64,000 nt of DNA from Alteriqipengyuania_B sp035481675. GTDB taxonomy: Bacteria; Pseudomonadota; Alphaproteobacteria; Sphingomonadales; Sphingomonadaceae. The position numbers and the translations under genes are program-made. Positions 43,386 through 52,524 of this stretch are shown here, piece after piece; position 1 is the first letter of the stretch, and the number at the start of each line of letters is the position of its first letter. A model generated the notes under the pieces. The model was given only the letters and a program-made list of their open reading frames with translations, ran no database searches and was not told the origin of the DNA. The stretch is from assembly GCF_035481675.1 (NCBI RefSeq), contig NZ_JAYJJW010000001.1, positions 930,001-994,000 of the forward strand. Reading direction: 5' to 3'.

Positions 43386-44752
43386 TCGGCGTCGCCCTTG
43401 ATGTTGCCGGGCTCATTGGCGAGGATGGCGATGACCTGCGCCCAGACGGCGACGTTCTGGCGCAGCTGCACGGGGTCGATCTTGTCGAACGTGTCGTCCG
43501 CCGTGTGGTGCAGGTCGAAATAGCGCGTGCTGTCCTGCTGCAGGTCGATGATCGCCCCGCCCTGGTCGCGGACGATGTTGATGTCCGCGCCGCCGGTGGC
43601 AACCGCATTGCCGCCAGCGACCCCGAAGCGGGCGACGGAGGCGACGAGGCGCTTGTGCAACGCCGGGTTGCTTGCGGCGAAATTGCTTTCGAAGCGCCAG
43701 ATGCGGTCCGCCCCGAAATCGCTTTCGAGACCCACCGCGATCGGCTCGTCCAGATGCGCTTCGCTATAGGCCTTGCTGCCCCACAGACCGGTTTCCTCGG
43801 CGCCCGCGAAAAGGACGCGGATGGTGCGCAGCGCCGGCCCGTCCTCGGTCGCGACCTTTGCCGCGGCCGCCACGATGCCGCAGCCCGCAGCATCGTCGAT
43901 CGCCCCGGTACCCAGGTCCCAGCTGTCGAGGTGGCAGGCCACAAGCACCGGCGGTAGCGAAGGATCGCGCCCGACGATCTCGCCGACCACATTGCCGCTC
44001 TGCGTCCGGCCGAGCATGCGCGGGGTCATCACCAATTTCATCGTGACCGGCCGTCCGGTCGCCAGCAGGCGTTCGAGATTGTCCGCATCGGGATTGCTGA
44101 GCGCGCCCGCAGCCGTCGGCGTCACGCCCTCGGGCCAGCCGGTCCCGCCCGTATGCGGGACGCGGTGGTTGTCCGTGCCGATGGAGCGGATCACCGTGGC
44201 GACCGCGCCCTTCTGCGCCGCGAAGCCCGGCCCCACCCAGCGTGCCGGGCCAGCAAACCCGTATCCCGAGCCATCCTGCGTCGGGCGCATGTCGTGGGTC
44301 AGGAAAACGATCTTGCCCGCCACCGCCCTGTCGGGCGCAGCCATCATCTCGCCGACGCTGGAAAAGCCGACGACTTCGGCTTCGATCCCTTCCGGCCCGG
44401 TCGATCCGCTGGTGCCGAGCGCGGTCACCGCCATTGCCTGCGCGAACTCGCCGGTAATCTGCGCCGTCTCTTCTCCCCTCACCCATGTGTCCATCATGAA
44501 GGGCTCGTCCGCCACGTTGGCGAAGCCGTTCTCGCGCAGCCAGCGCATCGCCCACACGCGCCCGCGCGCCTCGTCCGGCGTGCCGGGCATCCGTGCGCCC
44601 ACTTCGGTCGTGATGCCGCGGGTGAAATCGAGCGCGAGCTCGTCCCGCTCCAGCGCCACGTCGGCGGCGGGCAGCGTGTCGTCCTGCGCGGCGGCAGGCT
44701 GGGCGGACAGGGAAAGCGAAAGCGCGCCAAGCGCGGTCATGAGGGTTTTCAT
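43382..44752 (-). CDS. M28 family metallopeptidase, exported
   Basis: A 456-residue peptidase with signal peptide (cut after QPAAAQ, about 23). A PA domain insert (about 120-240) precedes the catalytic core. Zn ligands visible: H274 (ACHLDSWD), D286 (AIDDAAG), E319-E320 (GAEETGLWG), D345 and H416 (LHHTADD). M28 enzymes are aminopeptidases or carboxypeptidases of the periplasm. It heads the M28-YdbS-YdbT unit; the start at 44752 restores the signal peptide. Confidence 0.92.
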   Translation of the reverse strand: MKTLMTALGALSLSLSAQPAAAQDDTLPAADVALERDELALDFTRGITTEVGARMPGTPDEARGRVWAMRWLRENGFANVADEPFMMDTWVRGEETAQITGEFAQAMAVTALGTSGSTGPEGIEAEVVGFSSVGEMMAAPDRAVAGKIVFLTHDMRPTQDGSGYGFAGPARWVGPGFAAQKGAVATVIRSIGTDNHRVPHTGGTGWPEGVTPTAAGALSNPDADNLERLLATGRPVTMKLVMTPRMLGRTQSGNVVGEIVGRDPSLPPVLVACHLDSWDLGTGAIDDAAGCGIVAAAAKVATEDGPALRTIRVLFAGAEETGLWGSKAYSEAHLDEPIAVGLESDFGADRIWRFESNFAASNPALHKRLVASVARFGVAGGNAVATGGADINIVRDQGGAIIDLQQDSTRYFDLHHTADDTFDKIDPVQLRQNVAVWAQVIAILANEPGNIKGDAE

Positions 44753-44796
44753 GCCCGCCCTATAGCGCGCCGTCACTCGCGGCAAAACAGCCCGGA

Positions 44797-47070
44797 TCAG
44801 AAAGTGATGCCGGCTTCCACGCCAAAGATGCGCGGTTCGTTCACCATCGCGGTCAGGTTGTTGAAATCGATCCCGCTGACGGCGGACGTATCGTCGGTGA
44901 TGTTGCGGACGAAGGCAGCGATATCGAACCGGTCGGTGCGATACCCGATCCGCAGGCCGCCTTCGAGCATTTCGTCGTCGCTGAATTCCACCGATTCATA
45001 CAGGAAGAACTGCACCTTGGAGCGGTAGGCCCAGTCGGTGAAGATGTAGAGTTCGGCGTCCCCCATCGGGTAGGCGTAACCGGCCGACCAGTTGGCGATC
45101 CATTTCGGGCTCTGCGGAAGCTGGTTGCCGTCGATGGAAAAAATGCCCGGGCTGCCGGCACGGACCGGGTCGAGCACGGTACATGGCGCTGCACAGCCGG
45201 CGACGAAAGCATTGGGATCGTTGATCTGGTTCTCGTTGTAGGACACGCCGGCGGCGAGCTCCAGCCCGTCGAACCGTGCCGCCAGTTCCGCTTCGAAACC
45301 GTAGCCTTCGACCTCGTCCGCATTGAGCAGGGTCGTGAAGTTGTTCTGTCCGCCGACGGCAGTCAGCTGCAGGTCGCTGGTGTTGAAATAATAGCCGGTG
45401 ACGTTGAAGCGCGCGATCCCGCCGAGGATGGTCTTGATGCCGGCCTCGTAGCTCATCGTCGTTTCGCTGTCGGCGATCGACAGGTCGCGCCCGAACAGGA
45501 GGCGGCCCTGGATCGACGGAGCGCGATAGCCGCGCGCCACGCGGGCGAACAGGTTCACGTCCGGCGTCGCGGGATAGACGGCGGACACGTCCCAGGTGAT
45601 CACGTCGTCTTCGACCGAGGTCGAGATCGGGTCGACCGGACCGCCGAAGCCGAGGAAACCGGGCCGGTTGTCCGTCGGGCGCGAGGCGGTGAAGTCGCGC
45701 TCGTCGTTGTTGAAGCGAACACCGCCCTGCAGGCGCAGGCCACTGGCAAATTCGTAGAAGACCGAGCCGAAGACACCCCAGGCATCGCTTTCCTGGCGTT
45801 GCAGCGCCACGGCCGCCGGCGTCGTGTCCTGCGGTGCGCCGAAATCGAAGCTTTCGATGTTCAGCTTCTCGGAGAAGTAGAAAACGCCCGCCTGGTAGCC
45901 GAGGCCGACCGTGTTGTTGGACGCGATGCGCACTTCCTGAGTGAATTGGTCGAGGCTGGGGATGTTGTCCTGCGACTGAGCCGAAAACGGGATGAAGCCT
46001 GGGCCCATCGTCGGCGCGAAGGCATTGCCGAAGCCGCCATCGATGTCGCCGCGACTGAACAGGTCGGCATTCCAGTAACTCGACACCGAAGTCAGCGTGA
46101 CGGGGCCGAGATCGTGTTCGACCGTCAGGCCGAGGTTGTAGGTCGACAGTTCCTGGAAGTTGATGCCGTCGGCGCGGACCTGGTCACGCTCGAATTCCAT
46201 ACCCGGACCGCCGAGGCCGATCAGTTCGTTGCTACCTGTCGCCAGCGCGTTGGCACGGAAAACTCGCGCCGTGCCGTCGAGCTCGCGATACTGGCCGACG
46301 AGGCGCAGTGTGGTGTCGGGGCCGGGTTCCACCTGCAGCTGGATGCGCGCTGCGATTTCGTCGAACCCTTCGAGATCGTCTTCCTGCGCCGTGTCGACAT
46401 TGTCGATCCAGTCGTCGCGGTGCTGGTAGAGCGCCGAAATCCGCAGGCCCGCATTCGCGCCCAACGGGACATCGGCGGCGCCTTCGGCATTGATCGTGTT
46501 GTAGCTGCCATAGCTGGCGCGCACATAGCTGTCGCCGCGACCGGGCTTTACCGTGTCGAACTTCACGATGCCGGCCGGCGTGTTGCGGCCGAACAGGGTG
46601 CCCTGCGGGCCGCGCAGCACCTCGACGCGGTCGAGATCGAAGACCGGAAAACCTTTCAGCACCGGGTTTTCGAGCACCACATCGTCATAGACGAGGCTGA
46701 CCGGCTGCGAGGCGTTGAGATCGAAGTCCGTATTCCCCAGCCCGCGGATGTAGAAACGCGGGAAGGTGCGCCCGAACGAGCTTTCGATGTTGAGGCTGGG
46801 CACGCGGCCCGACAGCGCGCGGATATCGGCGCCCGCGCCGGTTACGGCGGAAAGCTCCTCGCCGCTGACGGTCGAGATCGAAATCGGCACGTCCTGGATG
46901 TTCTCCTCGCGCCGCTGGGCGGTCACGATGATCTCGGTCACGCCGCTGTCCTCCTCCTGTGCCTCGACGGAGGCGGATTGTGCCTGCGCGGCGGCAGGCA
47001 CTGCGAGGCCCGCAGCGACAGCGGCGATGGCGGAGGATGCAGTCAGCAGGCGGGAAGAAGGGCGAAGCAT
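44797..47070 (-). CDS. TonB-dependent outer-membrane receptor
   Basis: A 757-residue receptor with signal peptide (about 1-30), a TonB-box-like EIIVTAQRREENIQDVP (about 46-62), plug domain ending near VEVLRGPQGTLFGRNTPAGIV and a 22-strand barrel ending in Phe (GVEAGITF). It belongs to the FyuA/Fiu-like branch common in sphingomonads. No transport or degradation genes are adjacent, so the ligand is unknown. Convergence: its stop lies 44 bases from the M28 gene on the same strand, so it is upstream of that operon and may be co-transcribed. Confidence 0.95.
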   Translation of the reverse strand: MLRPSSRLLTASSAIAAVAAGLAVPAAAQAQSASVEAQEEDSGVTEIIVTAQRREENIQDVPISISTVSGEELSAVTGAGADIRALSGRVPSLNIESSFGRTFPRFYIRGLGNTDFDLNASQPVSLVYDDVVLENPVLKGFPVFDLDRVEVLRGPQGTLFGRNTPAGIVKFDTVKPGRGDSYVRASYGSYNTINAEGAADVPLGANAGLRISALYQHRDDWIDNVDTAQEDDLEGFDEIAARIQLQVEPGPDTTLRLVGQYRELDGTARVFRANALATGSNELIGLGGPGMEFERDQVRADGINFQELSTYNLGLTVEHDLGPVTLTSVSSYWNADLFSRGDIDGGFGNAFAPTMGPGFIPFSAQSQDNIPSLDQFTQEVRIASNNTVGLGYQAGVFYFSEKLNIESFDFGAPQDTTPAAVALQRQESDAWGVFGSVFYEFASGLRLQGGVRFNNDERDFTASRPTDNRPGFLGFGGPVDPISTSVEDDVITWDVSAVYPATPDVNLFARVARGYRAPSIQGRLLFGRDLSIADSETTMSYEAGIKTILGGIARFNVTGYYFNTSDLQLTAVGGQNNFTTLLNADEVEGYGFEAELAARFDGLELAAGVSYNENQINDPNAFVAGCAAPCTVLDPVRAGSPGIFSIDGNQLPQSPKWIANWSAGYAYPMGDAELYIFTDWAYRSKVQFFLYESVEFSDDEMLEGGLRIGYRTDRFDIAAFVRNITDDTSAVSGIDFNNLTAMVNEPRIFGVEAGITF

Positions 47071-47283
47071 GGTGGGAAGTCTCTTGCGATGGTGGACGGT
47101 GGAGCGCGGATTCCACCGCAGGGCGATTGCGTCAATTCCGTGACAATCGATCCCGAACTTAACTTTTGTGACGTGACAGTTTCGCCACGTCCGCGCGCGC
47201 CGCCAACAGGCTTGCCCGCATCGCCGCCTGCCCCTATCTGGCAGGCCAATCCAGCAAACCAGATTACCCGAACGAGGACCATC

Positions 47284-48963
47284 ATGGCCGCCCAGTACGC
47301 CTATGTCATGAAGAGCATGACCAAGACCTTCCCCGGTGCCCCCAAGCCCGTGCTCAGCAACATCAACCTGCAGTTCTACCAGGGCGCCAAGATCGGCATC
47401 GTCGGCCCCAACGGCGCCGGCAAGTCCACCCTGATGAAGATCATGGCCGGCATCGATACCGAATTCCAGGGCGAGGCGTGGCCGGGCGAGAACATCACCG
47501 TCGGCTACCTGCCGCAGGAACCGCAGCTCGACGAGAGCAAGACGGTGCTCGAAAACGTCAAGGACGGTGCGCGCGACATCGCCGACAAGGTGGATCGCTT
47601 CAACGCCATCTCCGCCGAAATGGGCGATCCCACGGACGAGACCGATTTCGACGCCCTGATGGAAGAAATGGGCACGCTGCAGGAAGAGATCGACGCGGTC
47701 GACGGCTGGACGCTCGACAACCAGCTCGAAATCGCGATGGAGGCACTGCGCTGCCCGCCGTCCGATGCCGATGTCTCCAACCTGTCGGGCGGCGAGAAGC
47801 GCCGCGTCGCCCTCACCCGCCTGCTGATCCAGAAGCCGGGCATCCTTTTGCTGGACGAGCCGACCAACCACCTCGACGCCGAAAGCGTCAATTGGCTTGA
47901 AAACCATCTCAAGGAATATGCCGGCGCCGTCCTGATGATCACCCACGATCGCTACTTCCTCGACAATGTCGTGGGGTGGATCCTGGAGCTCGATCGCGGC
48001 AGCTATTACCCTTACGAAGGCAACTATTCGACCTATCTCGACAAGAAGGCGAAGCGCCTCGCGCAGGAAGAGCGCGAGGAGAGTGGCCGGCAAAAGGCCC
48101 TTTCGGAAGAGCTCGACTGGATCCGCCAGAATCCCAAGGGCCGCCAGACCAAGTCCAAGGCCCGCCTCAAGAAATTCGAGGCGCTGCAGGACGCACAGGG
48201 CGACCGCAAGCCGGGCAAGGCGCAGATCGTCATCCAGGTGCCGGAACGTCTCGGCAGCCAGGTGATCGAGGCGAAAAACCTGACCAAGGCTTTCGGCGAT
48301 AAGCTGCTATTCGAAGACCTCAGCTTCACCCTGCCCCCGGGCGGCATCGTCGGCATCATCGGCCCCAATGGCGCCGGCAAGTCGACCCTGTTCAAGATTA
48401 TCACGGGTCAGGAAGAGCCGGACAGCGGCAGCATCAAGATCGGCGACACGGTCCACCTGGGGTACGTCGACCAGAGCCGCGACGACCTGACGCCAAGCAA
48501 CAACGTGTGGGAGGAAATCTCCGACGGGCTCGACTACATGAAGGTCAACGGCCACGACATGAGCACGCGTGCCTATGTCGGCGCGTTCAACTTCAAGGGC
48601 CAGGACCAGCAGAAGAACGTCGGCAAGCTGTCGGGCGGCGAACGCAACCGCGTCCACATGGCCAAGATGCTGAAGCAGGGCGGCAACGTGCTGCTACTGG
48701 ACGAGCCCACGAACGATCTCGACGTGGAAACCTTGCGCGCGCTGGAAGAGGCGATCGAGAACTTCGCCGGCTGCGCCGTGGTCATCAGCCATGACCGCTT
48801 CTTCCTCGACCGGCTGGCGACCCACATCCTCGCTTTCGAGGGCGACAGCCATGTCGAATGGTTCGAAGGCAATTTCGAAGCCTACGAAGAGGACAAGCGC
48901 CGCCGCCTGGGCGACGCTGCGGACCGCCCGACGCGGTTGGCTTACAAGAAGCTGACGCGCTGA
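47284..48963 (+). CDS. ettA: Energy-dependent translational throttle protein EttA
   Basis: ABC-F ATPase that binds the ribosomal E site and gates translation by energy state. The 559 residues begin MAAQYAYVMKSMTKTFPG. Two ABC domains have Walker A GPNGAGKS (both), signatures LSGGEKRRVA and LSGGERNRVH, and Walker B LLLDEPTNHLD and LLLDEPTNDLD. The arm subdomain lies in the first ABC (about 95-140). Divergent from the TonB receptor with 213 bases between. Confidence 0.97.
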   Translation: MAAQYAYVMKSMTKTFPGAPKPVLSNINLQFYQGAKIGIVGPNGAGKSTLMKIMAGIDTEFQGEAWPGENITVGYLPQEPQLDESKTVLENVKDGARDIADKVDRFNAISAEMGDPTDETDFDALMEEMGTLQEEIDAVDGWTLDNQLEIAMEALRCPPSDADVSNLSGGEKRRVALTRLLIQKPGILLLDEPTNHLDAESVNWLENHLKEYAGAVLMITHDRYFLDNVVGWILELDRGSYYPYEGNYSTYLDKKAKRLAQEEREESGRQKALSEELDWIRQNPKGRQTKSKARLKKFEALQDAQGDRKPGKAQIVIQVPERLGSQVIEAKNLTKAFGDKLLFEDLSFTLPPGGIVGIIGPNGAGKSTLFKIITGQEEPDSGSIKIGDTVHLGYVDQSRDDLTPSNNVWEEISDGLDYMKVNGHDMSTRAYVGAFNFKGQDQQKNVGKLSGGERNRVHMAKMLKQGGNVLLLDEPTNDLDVETLRALEEAIENFAGCAVVISHDRFFLDRLATHILAFEGDSHVEWFEGNFEAYEEDKRRRLGDAADRPTRLAYKKLTR

Positions 48964-49036
48964 TCGCAGCGGCAAGGGTTTCGGGCGAGCTTGGACTTTC
49001 CCGAAACCCCAGGCCGCCTCGCCCGTTGGGCGGTCA

Positions 49037-49546
49037 ATGGTATTCGCCTCCGGACTTTCCAACCATCGCTGGGCCACGGCGGCTTTCCTGCTGGTGTGCG
49101 TGCTGGGCTATTTCGCGCGGCAGGCGATCGGGACCGTCTATTCGGGCGCCCAGGCGACACAGTTGATCGAGGCGCTAAGCCGGGCGGGACTGTACCTCGG
49201 CTCCGCCATCGTCACCGCGTCGATCACCACGCTCGCGCTGATGCTGACGCTGATCGGGATGATCCGGCGCATGGAGAAAGAATTCGACGCCGCGACCTAT
49301 CGCAGCATCGACCTTATCGCGAAGCTCGCCACCGCATCGCTGATGATCGGGCTGTTGGTGCTCCTCGCCTTTACCCTACCAGTCGGCGAGTTCGAGGAGA
49401 TGCCGCAGGACTGGTTCATCCGCCTTTACGATGGTCTGTTTGCAGCCTGCGTCGTCATGGTCGGGCTGGTCGCCGCCACGGTGGCCGTGCTCTACAACAC
49501 GGTACGGCGAGTGATCGGCATCGTCACTCCGGGCGACGACGTCTGA
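49037..49546 (+). CDS. Four-helix membrane protein, unknown function
   Basis: A 169-residue protein with four membrane segments (about 12-30, 52-74, 93-113 and 131-152) and a short cytoplasmic helix (IRRMEKEFDAATYRSID). Family not recognised. It follows ettA by 73 bases; its stop lies one base from the convergent neighbour's stop. Confidence 0.65.
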   Translation: MVFASGLSNHRWATAAFLLVCVLGYFARQAIGTVYSGAQATQLIEALSRAGLYLGSAIVTASITTLALMLTLIGMIRRMEKEFDAATYRSIDLIAKLATASLMIGLLVLLAFTLPVGEFEEMPQDWFIRLYDGLFAACVVMVGLVAATVAVLYNTVRRVIGIVTPGDDV

Positions 49547-49547
49547 C

Positions 49548-50072
49548 CTAACCCAGCGGCACCTTGCCTTGCATCACTTCGGTGGAAAATTTGTGCAGGT
49601 GGATGACGGCATACATGCACGCATCGTCCGACAGCTCGCTGCGGCCGGCCCATTCCTTCAATTGTTTCTGCTGCATGGCAGCCAGCTGGTCGTTGTATCC
49701 GTTGGCAGCGAGCGGATTGTGCTGCACCATGCCGAAACCGCTGGCGACCAGTGCCTGGCGCAGCGGCTCGTCCGGGGACATCGCGGCAAAGCGGGCGACC
49801 GACTGGGGGTTTTTCAGCAGCGACATCTTGTTGCCGCGCGATTCGGGTTGGATCCCGGTCATGTCGATCATCCGCTTGATCGACGGATCGAACCAGAGCG
49901 GTGGCGCGAAGATGTAGGCAATGTCGAAATCGAGATCGATGCCGAGCGCTTGTGAGAGCGACGCGATCGCATCGTCCGTTCGCTCGTTCATCTCCGCATT
50001 GGCCAGGCCCTGCGGCGAGCCGCCGGCCGGTGCCGCCATGTTCACGCCCTTGCGCCCGAAAATCACGCCCAT
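49548..50072 (-). CDS. Soluble protein, unknown function
   Basis: A 174-residue protein, or 163 if started at the inner ATG (50039). It is mostly helical, with a DDAIASLSQALGIDLDFDIAYIF segment shown as one amphipathic stretch, PPLWFDPSIKRMIDMTG and a C-terminal CMYAVIHLHKFSTEVM. No signal peptide or known motif. Downstream of the PNPOx-like gene on the same strand, 64 bases away. Confidence 0.6.
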   Translation of the reverse strand: MGVIFGRKGVNMAAPAGGSPQGLANAEMNERTDDAIASLSQALGIDLDFDIAYIFAPPLWFDPSIKRMIDMTGIQPESRGNKMSLLKNPQSVARFAAMSPDEPLRQALVASGFGMVQHNPLAANGYNDQLAAMQQKQLKEWAGRSELSDDACMYAVIHLHKFSTEVMQGKVPLG

Positions 50073-50136
50073 TCTTTCGCTCCCGTCGCAATTCTCGGCG
50101 AGGTTAGCGCGGGTGCATTAAGGACGTTCTAAGCGA

Positions 50137-50706
50137 TCAGGGCGCGATCCACTGGCCGCCATCTGCTGTAAGCAAGGCGCGGCAGTGGCCGGTGTTGGCG
50201 AGGTGGAACCAGTCCATCGTTTGCACTTCGACCAGCAGGATAGCGAAATTCTCGCGCGCCGGGCCGAGTTCCTGTTCGCTCGGCTCTTCACCTTCCGCCC
50301 AGTCGGGCAGGCCGCTGGTCGGTTCGTCCGAGACTGCGCCCGGCCCCTCCCCCAAGTAACAGCGGCGCGAGAAGTTGCTGCTTTCCTCCCAAGCCCGGTC
50401 TGCCGCCGCGCTGTCCGTTTCGATACGCCCGGTGCCGTGCAGGCGAAGCTGGATCTTCGCTTCCCTGTCGTAGAATACCACGCCCACCGGTGCACCGCTG
50501 CCGATGGCGGAGCATTTCGGCGCGCGGGCATCGGTGTGGAAACGCAGTGTGCCGCTGTCCGCATCCCAGCCGCGCAGGACCATGACCCGCGCATCGGCAT
50601 CGGCGGTCGCCACCACCGGCGTGTGCATGGGCGATTTGCGATCGGAAGCCGCCTCTCCAAGCCGTTTGGCGATGTCCTCGCGGATGGCCTCGAAACTGTC
50701 GTACAT
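50137..50706 (-). CDS. Pyridoxamine 5'-phosphate oxidase-like flavin protein
   Basis: A 189-residue split-barrel protein. The start at 50706 (MYDSFEAIREDIAKRL) avoids a longer leader. Family features: MHTPVVATADADARVMVLRGWD, RFHTDARAPKCSAI (FMN-phosphate-binding Arg/Lys), VGVVFYDREAKIQLRLHGTG and a C-terminal LLVEVQTMDWFHL. Housekeeping PdxH has a different C-terminus, so this is a paralogue of uncertain activity. Confidence 0.83.
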   Translation of the reverse strand: MYDSFEAIREDIAKRLGEAASDRKSPMHTPVVATADADARVMVLRGWDADSGTLRFHTDARAPKCSAIGSGAPVGVVFYDREAKIQLRLHGTGRIETDSAAADRAWEESSNFSRRCYLGEGPGAVSDEPTSGLPDWAEGEEPSEQELGPARENFAILLVEVQTMDWFHLANTGHCRALLTADGGQWIAP

Positions 50707-50799
50707 CCGTGCCGCGTGACCGATTGCCCAAGTCTTTGCAAGGCCCGCGAGATCGTTCACAAAGGTCGTCGTCAAGATGAACGTTAAGGTTACTGCCCA

Positions 50800-50816
50800 G
50801 TTCAGTGAACCGTCAG
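50800..50816 (+). promoter_or_regulatory. Direct-repeat site before the RcnB-like gene
   Basis: GTTCAG (50800-50805), 5 bases, CGTCAG (50811-50816), then GATACA after 12 bases. Same 11-base period as the sites at 20028-20044 and 22686-22700, though one half-site is imperfect. The first half also forms a GTTCA/TGAAC dyad. Confidence 0.3.
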
Positions 50817-50894
50817 GGTAGGCCCGATACATCTTGCGACATCGACAACAAAGCCGCCCCGATTGCTATGCGGCCCCCAAAGGAGATGCCGCGC

Positions 50895-51806
50895 ATGCAG
50901 CTCGCCAGTTTCTTGAAGTCCAGCGGTATGGCAGCGCTTACTGCCGCCATCGCTTTCGGCGCGCCCCCGGCCCTGGCTGCCGAGGTCGCGGCGTATGATG
51001 ACGTCGCCATGGCCGAAGCCCGTCCGGGCGGAGGCGAAAACATTGACCGGCAGGACCGACGCGCGCAGCGCCGGGCGGCCCGTGATGCCCAGCAACGCCG
51101 CGGCGACCGTTCCGAGCGGCGCGCCGAACGTCGCGCAGAACGCCGCGCACCACAACGGACAGAGCGCCGCGCGCCCCAACGCGCCGAGCGTCGTGGGGAG
51201 CGTCGCGCCACCCCGATCCGCACCGAACGTAGGGCTGAACGCCGCAGCGTTCGACCCGCAGAAACGCGGACGCGTGACACCCGGAATGATCGGCGTGCAG
51301 AACGTCGCTACGACCGCCGCACCGAACGTCGTGCCGACCGCCGCTACGATCGTCGCGAGACGTATCGCGATGGTTACCGCGACGGCCGCCGTGCCGACAC
51401 GCGCCGCGACCGCTACGAGCGCCGCGATGCCTATCGTGACGGTCGTCGGGCCGGTTACCGCGAAGCGCGCCGCGACTATCGTGACGGCCAGTACCAGCGC
51501 TGGAACAACCGCTGGCGGCAGGATCGCCGGTACAATTGGTACAACTATCGCCGTGCCAATCGCGACCGGTTCCGGATCGGGATCTATTACTCGCCCTACC
51601 GCGACTATCGCTATCGCCGCCTGAGCATCGGCTATTTTCTCGACAGCCTCTTCTTTTCGGATCGCTACTACATCAACGATCCGTGGCGCTATCGCCTGCC
51701 GCCGGTCTACGGCCCCTATCGCTGGGTCCGCTATTACGACGACGTGCTGCTGGTGAATATCTACACCGGCGAAGTGGTCGACGTAGAATACAACTTCTTC
51801 TGGTAA
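50895..51806 (+). CDS. RcnB-family Arg-rich periplasmic protein
   Basis: A 303-residue exported protein. The ATG at 50895 has AGGAG nine bases upstream; an ATG three codons earlier lies too close to it. Signal peptide cut after ALAAE (about 25). A long Arg-rich segment (about 55-205) with RRAERR and DGYRDGRR repeats leads to the RcnB domain (about 210-303) ending DVEYNFFW. RcnB of E. coli affects nickel/cobalt efflux; many sphingomonad relatives have no proven metal role. Alone in its unit; ended by a hairpin. Confidence 0.82.
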   Translation: MQLASFLKSSGMAALTAAIAFGAPPALAAEVAAYDDVAMAEARPGGGENIDRQDRRAQRRAARDAQQRRGDRSERRAERRAERRAPQRTERRAPQRAERRGERRATPIRTERRAERRSVRPAETRTRDTRNDRRAERRYDRRTERRADRRYDRRETYRDGYRDGRRADTRRDRYERRDAYRDGRRAGYREARRDYRDGQYQRWNNRWRQDRRYNWYNYRRANRDRFRIGIYYSPYRDYRYRRLSIGYFLDSLFFSDRYYINDPWRYRLPPVYGPYRWVRYYDDVLLVNIYTGEVVDVEYNFFW

Positions 51807-51851
51807 GCCACGCTCCTCTCCGCCGGGATGGATCGCCCGGCGGATTTGCGG

Positions 51852-51887
51852 GAAGCCCTCGCCCCCCATCACGGGGAGCGGGGGCTT
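51852..51887. terminator. Terminator hairpin between the RcnB-like and cytochrome b561 genes
   Basis: GAAGCCCTCG and CGGGGGCTTC-type arms plus an inner CCCC/GGGG pair form a long stem (51852-51887) between convergent genes, followed by TTCG on the right. Confidence 0.55.
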
Positions 51888-51899
51888 CTTCGTATCGGG

Positions 51900-52454
51900 T
51901 CAGGCCTTGCCGAAGGGCAGCATGCGGGAAAGGCCGCCGCGCTTGTCGAAAAAGGTGTGCTTCAGCGCGCCGAGGATATGCAGGCCGATCAGCCAGATCA
52001 TCAGTCCGCCGGCAGTGCCGTGGATCCCGAAGATCGTTTCTGCAAGGCCGCCGTTCTCACCCACCGGCAGAGGCGGGATCGTGAACAGGCCGAAGAAATC
52101 GATATCGCGACCGGCCATCGAATTCGCGAGCCAGGCGCCGATGGGAAGGCCGATGAGCAGGACGTAGAAGATGACGTGGGTCGTTTTCGCCAACGCCTTT
52201 TCCCAGGCTGCCATTCCCGCCGGCATCGGCGGCGCCGGATGGCCGATCCGCCATGCCAGCCGCGCCAGCGTCAGCACCAGGATCGTAATGCCGAGCGCCT
52301 TGTGATCGGCGAAAATGGCCATCCTTTCCGCCCGGTCGGCGGCATGGTGGGCATTTTCCGCCAGTCGCCAGTTCCAGATTACCGCGATGGCGATAACCCA
52401 GTGAAAGAACATCGCCCCGGCGGAATAGCGGCGCTGCACGTCGTCATCGATCAT
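51900..52454 (-). CDS. Cytochrome b561 family protein
   Basis: A 184-residue di-haem membrane protein with four helices (about 13-30, 47-65, 92-112 and 145-165). His residues in FFHWVIAIAV, FADHKALGI and IHGTAGGLMIWLIGLHILGALKH would hold the haems. Such proteins oxidise ubiquinol and may reduce superoxide (CybB). AAGGAG lies 7 bases before the start at 52454. Divergent from the dioxygenase gene with 70 bases between. Confidence 0.9.
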   Translation of the reverse strand: MIDDDVQRRYSAGAMFFHWVIAIAVIWNWRLAENAHHAADRAERMAIFADHKALGITILVLTLARLAWRIGHPAPPMPAGMAAWEKALAKTTHVIFYVLLIGLPIGAWLANSMAGRDIDFFGLFTIPPLPVGENGGLAETIFGIHGTAGGLMIWLIGLHILGALKHTFFDKRGGLSRMLPFGKA

Positions 52455-52524
52455 TCCGATCTCCTTGTCAGGACCGCGTTTTCTTCCCTTGCGAGCAGCG
52501 CTGCAAGCGCTATTTCCGCGTTCT

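Noticed and set aside
45799..47283. Long plus-strand open frame opposite the TonB receptor, joining into ettA
   Set aside because: Shadow of the receptor gene caused by high GC; ettA begins at 47284 with the family N-terminus.
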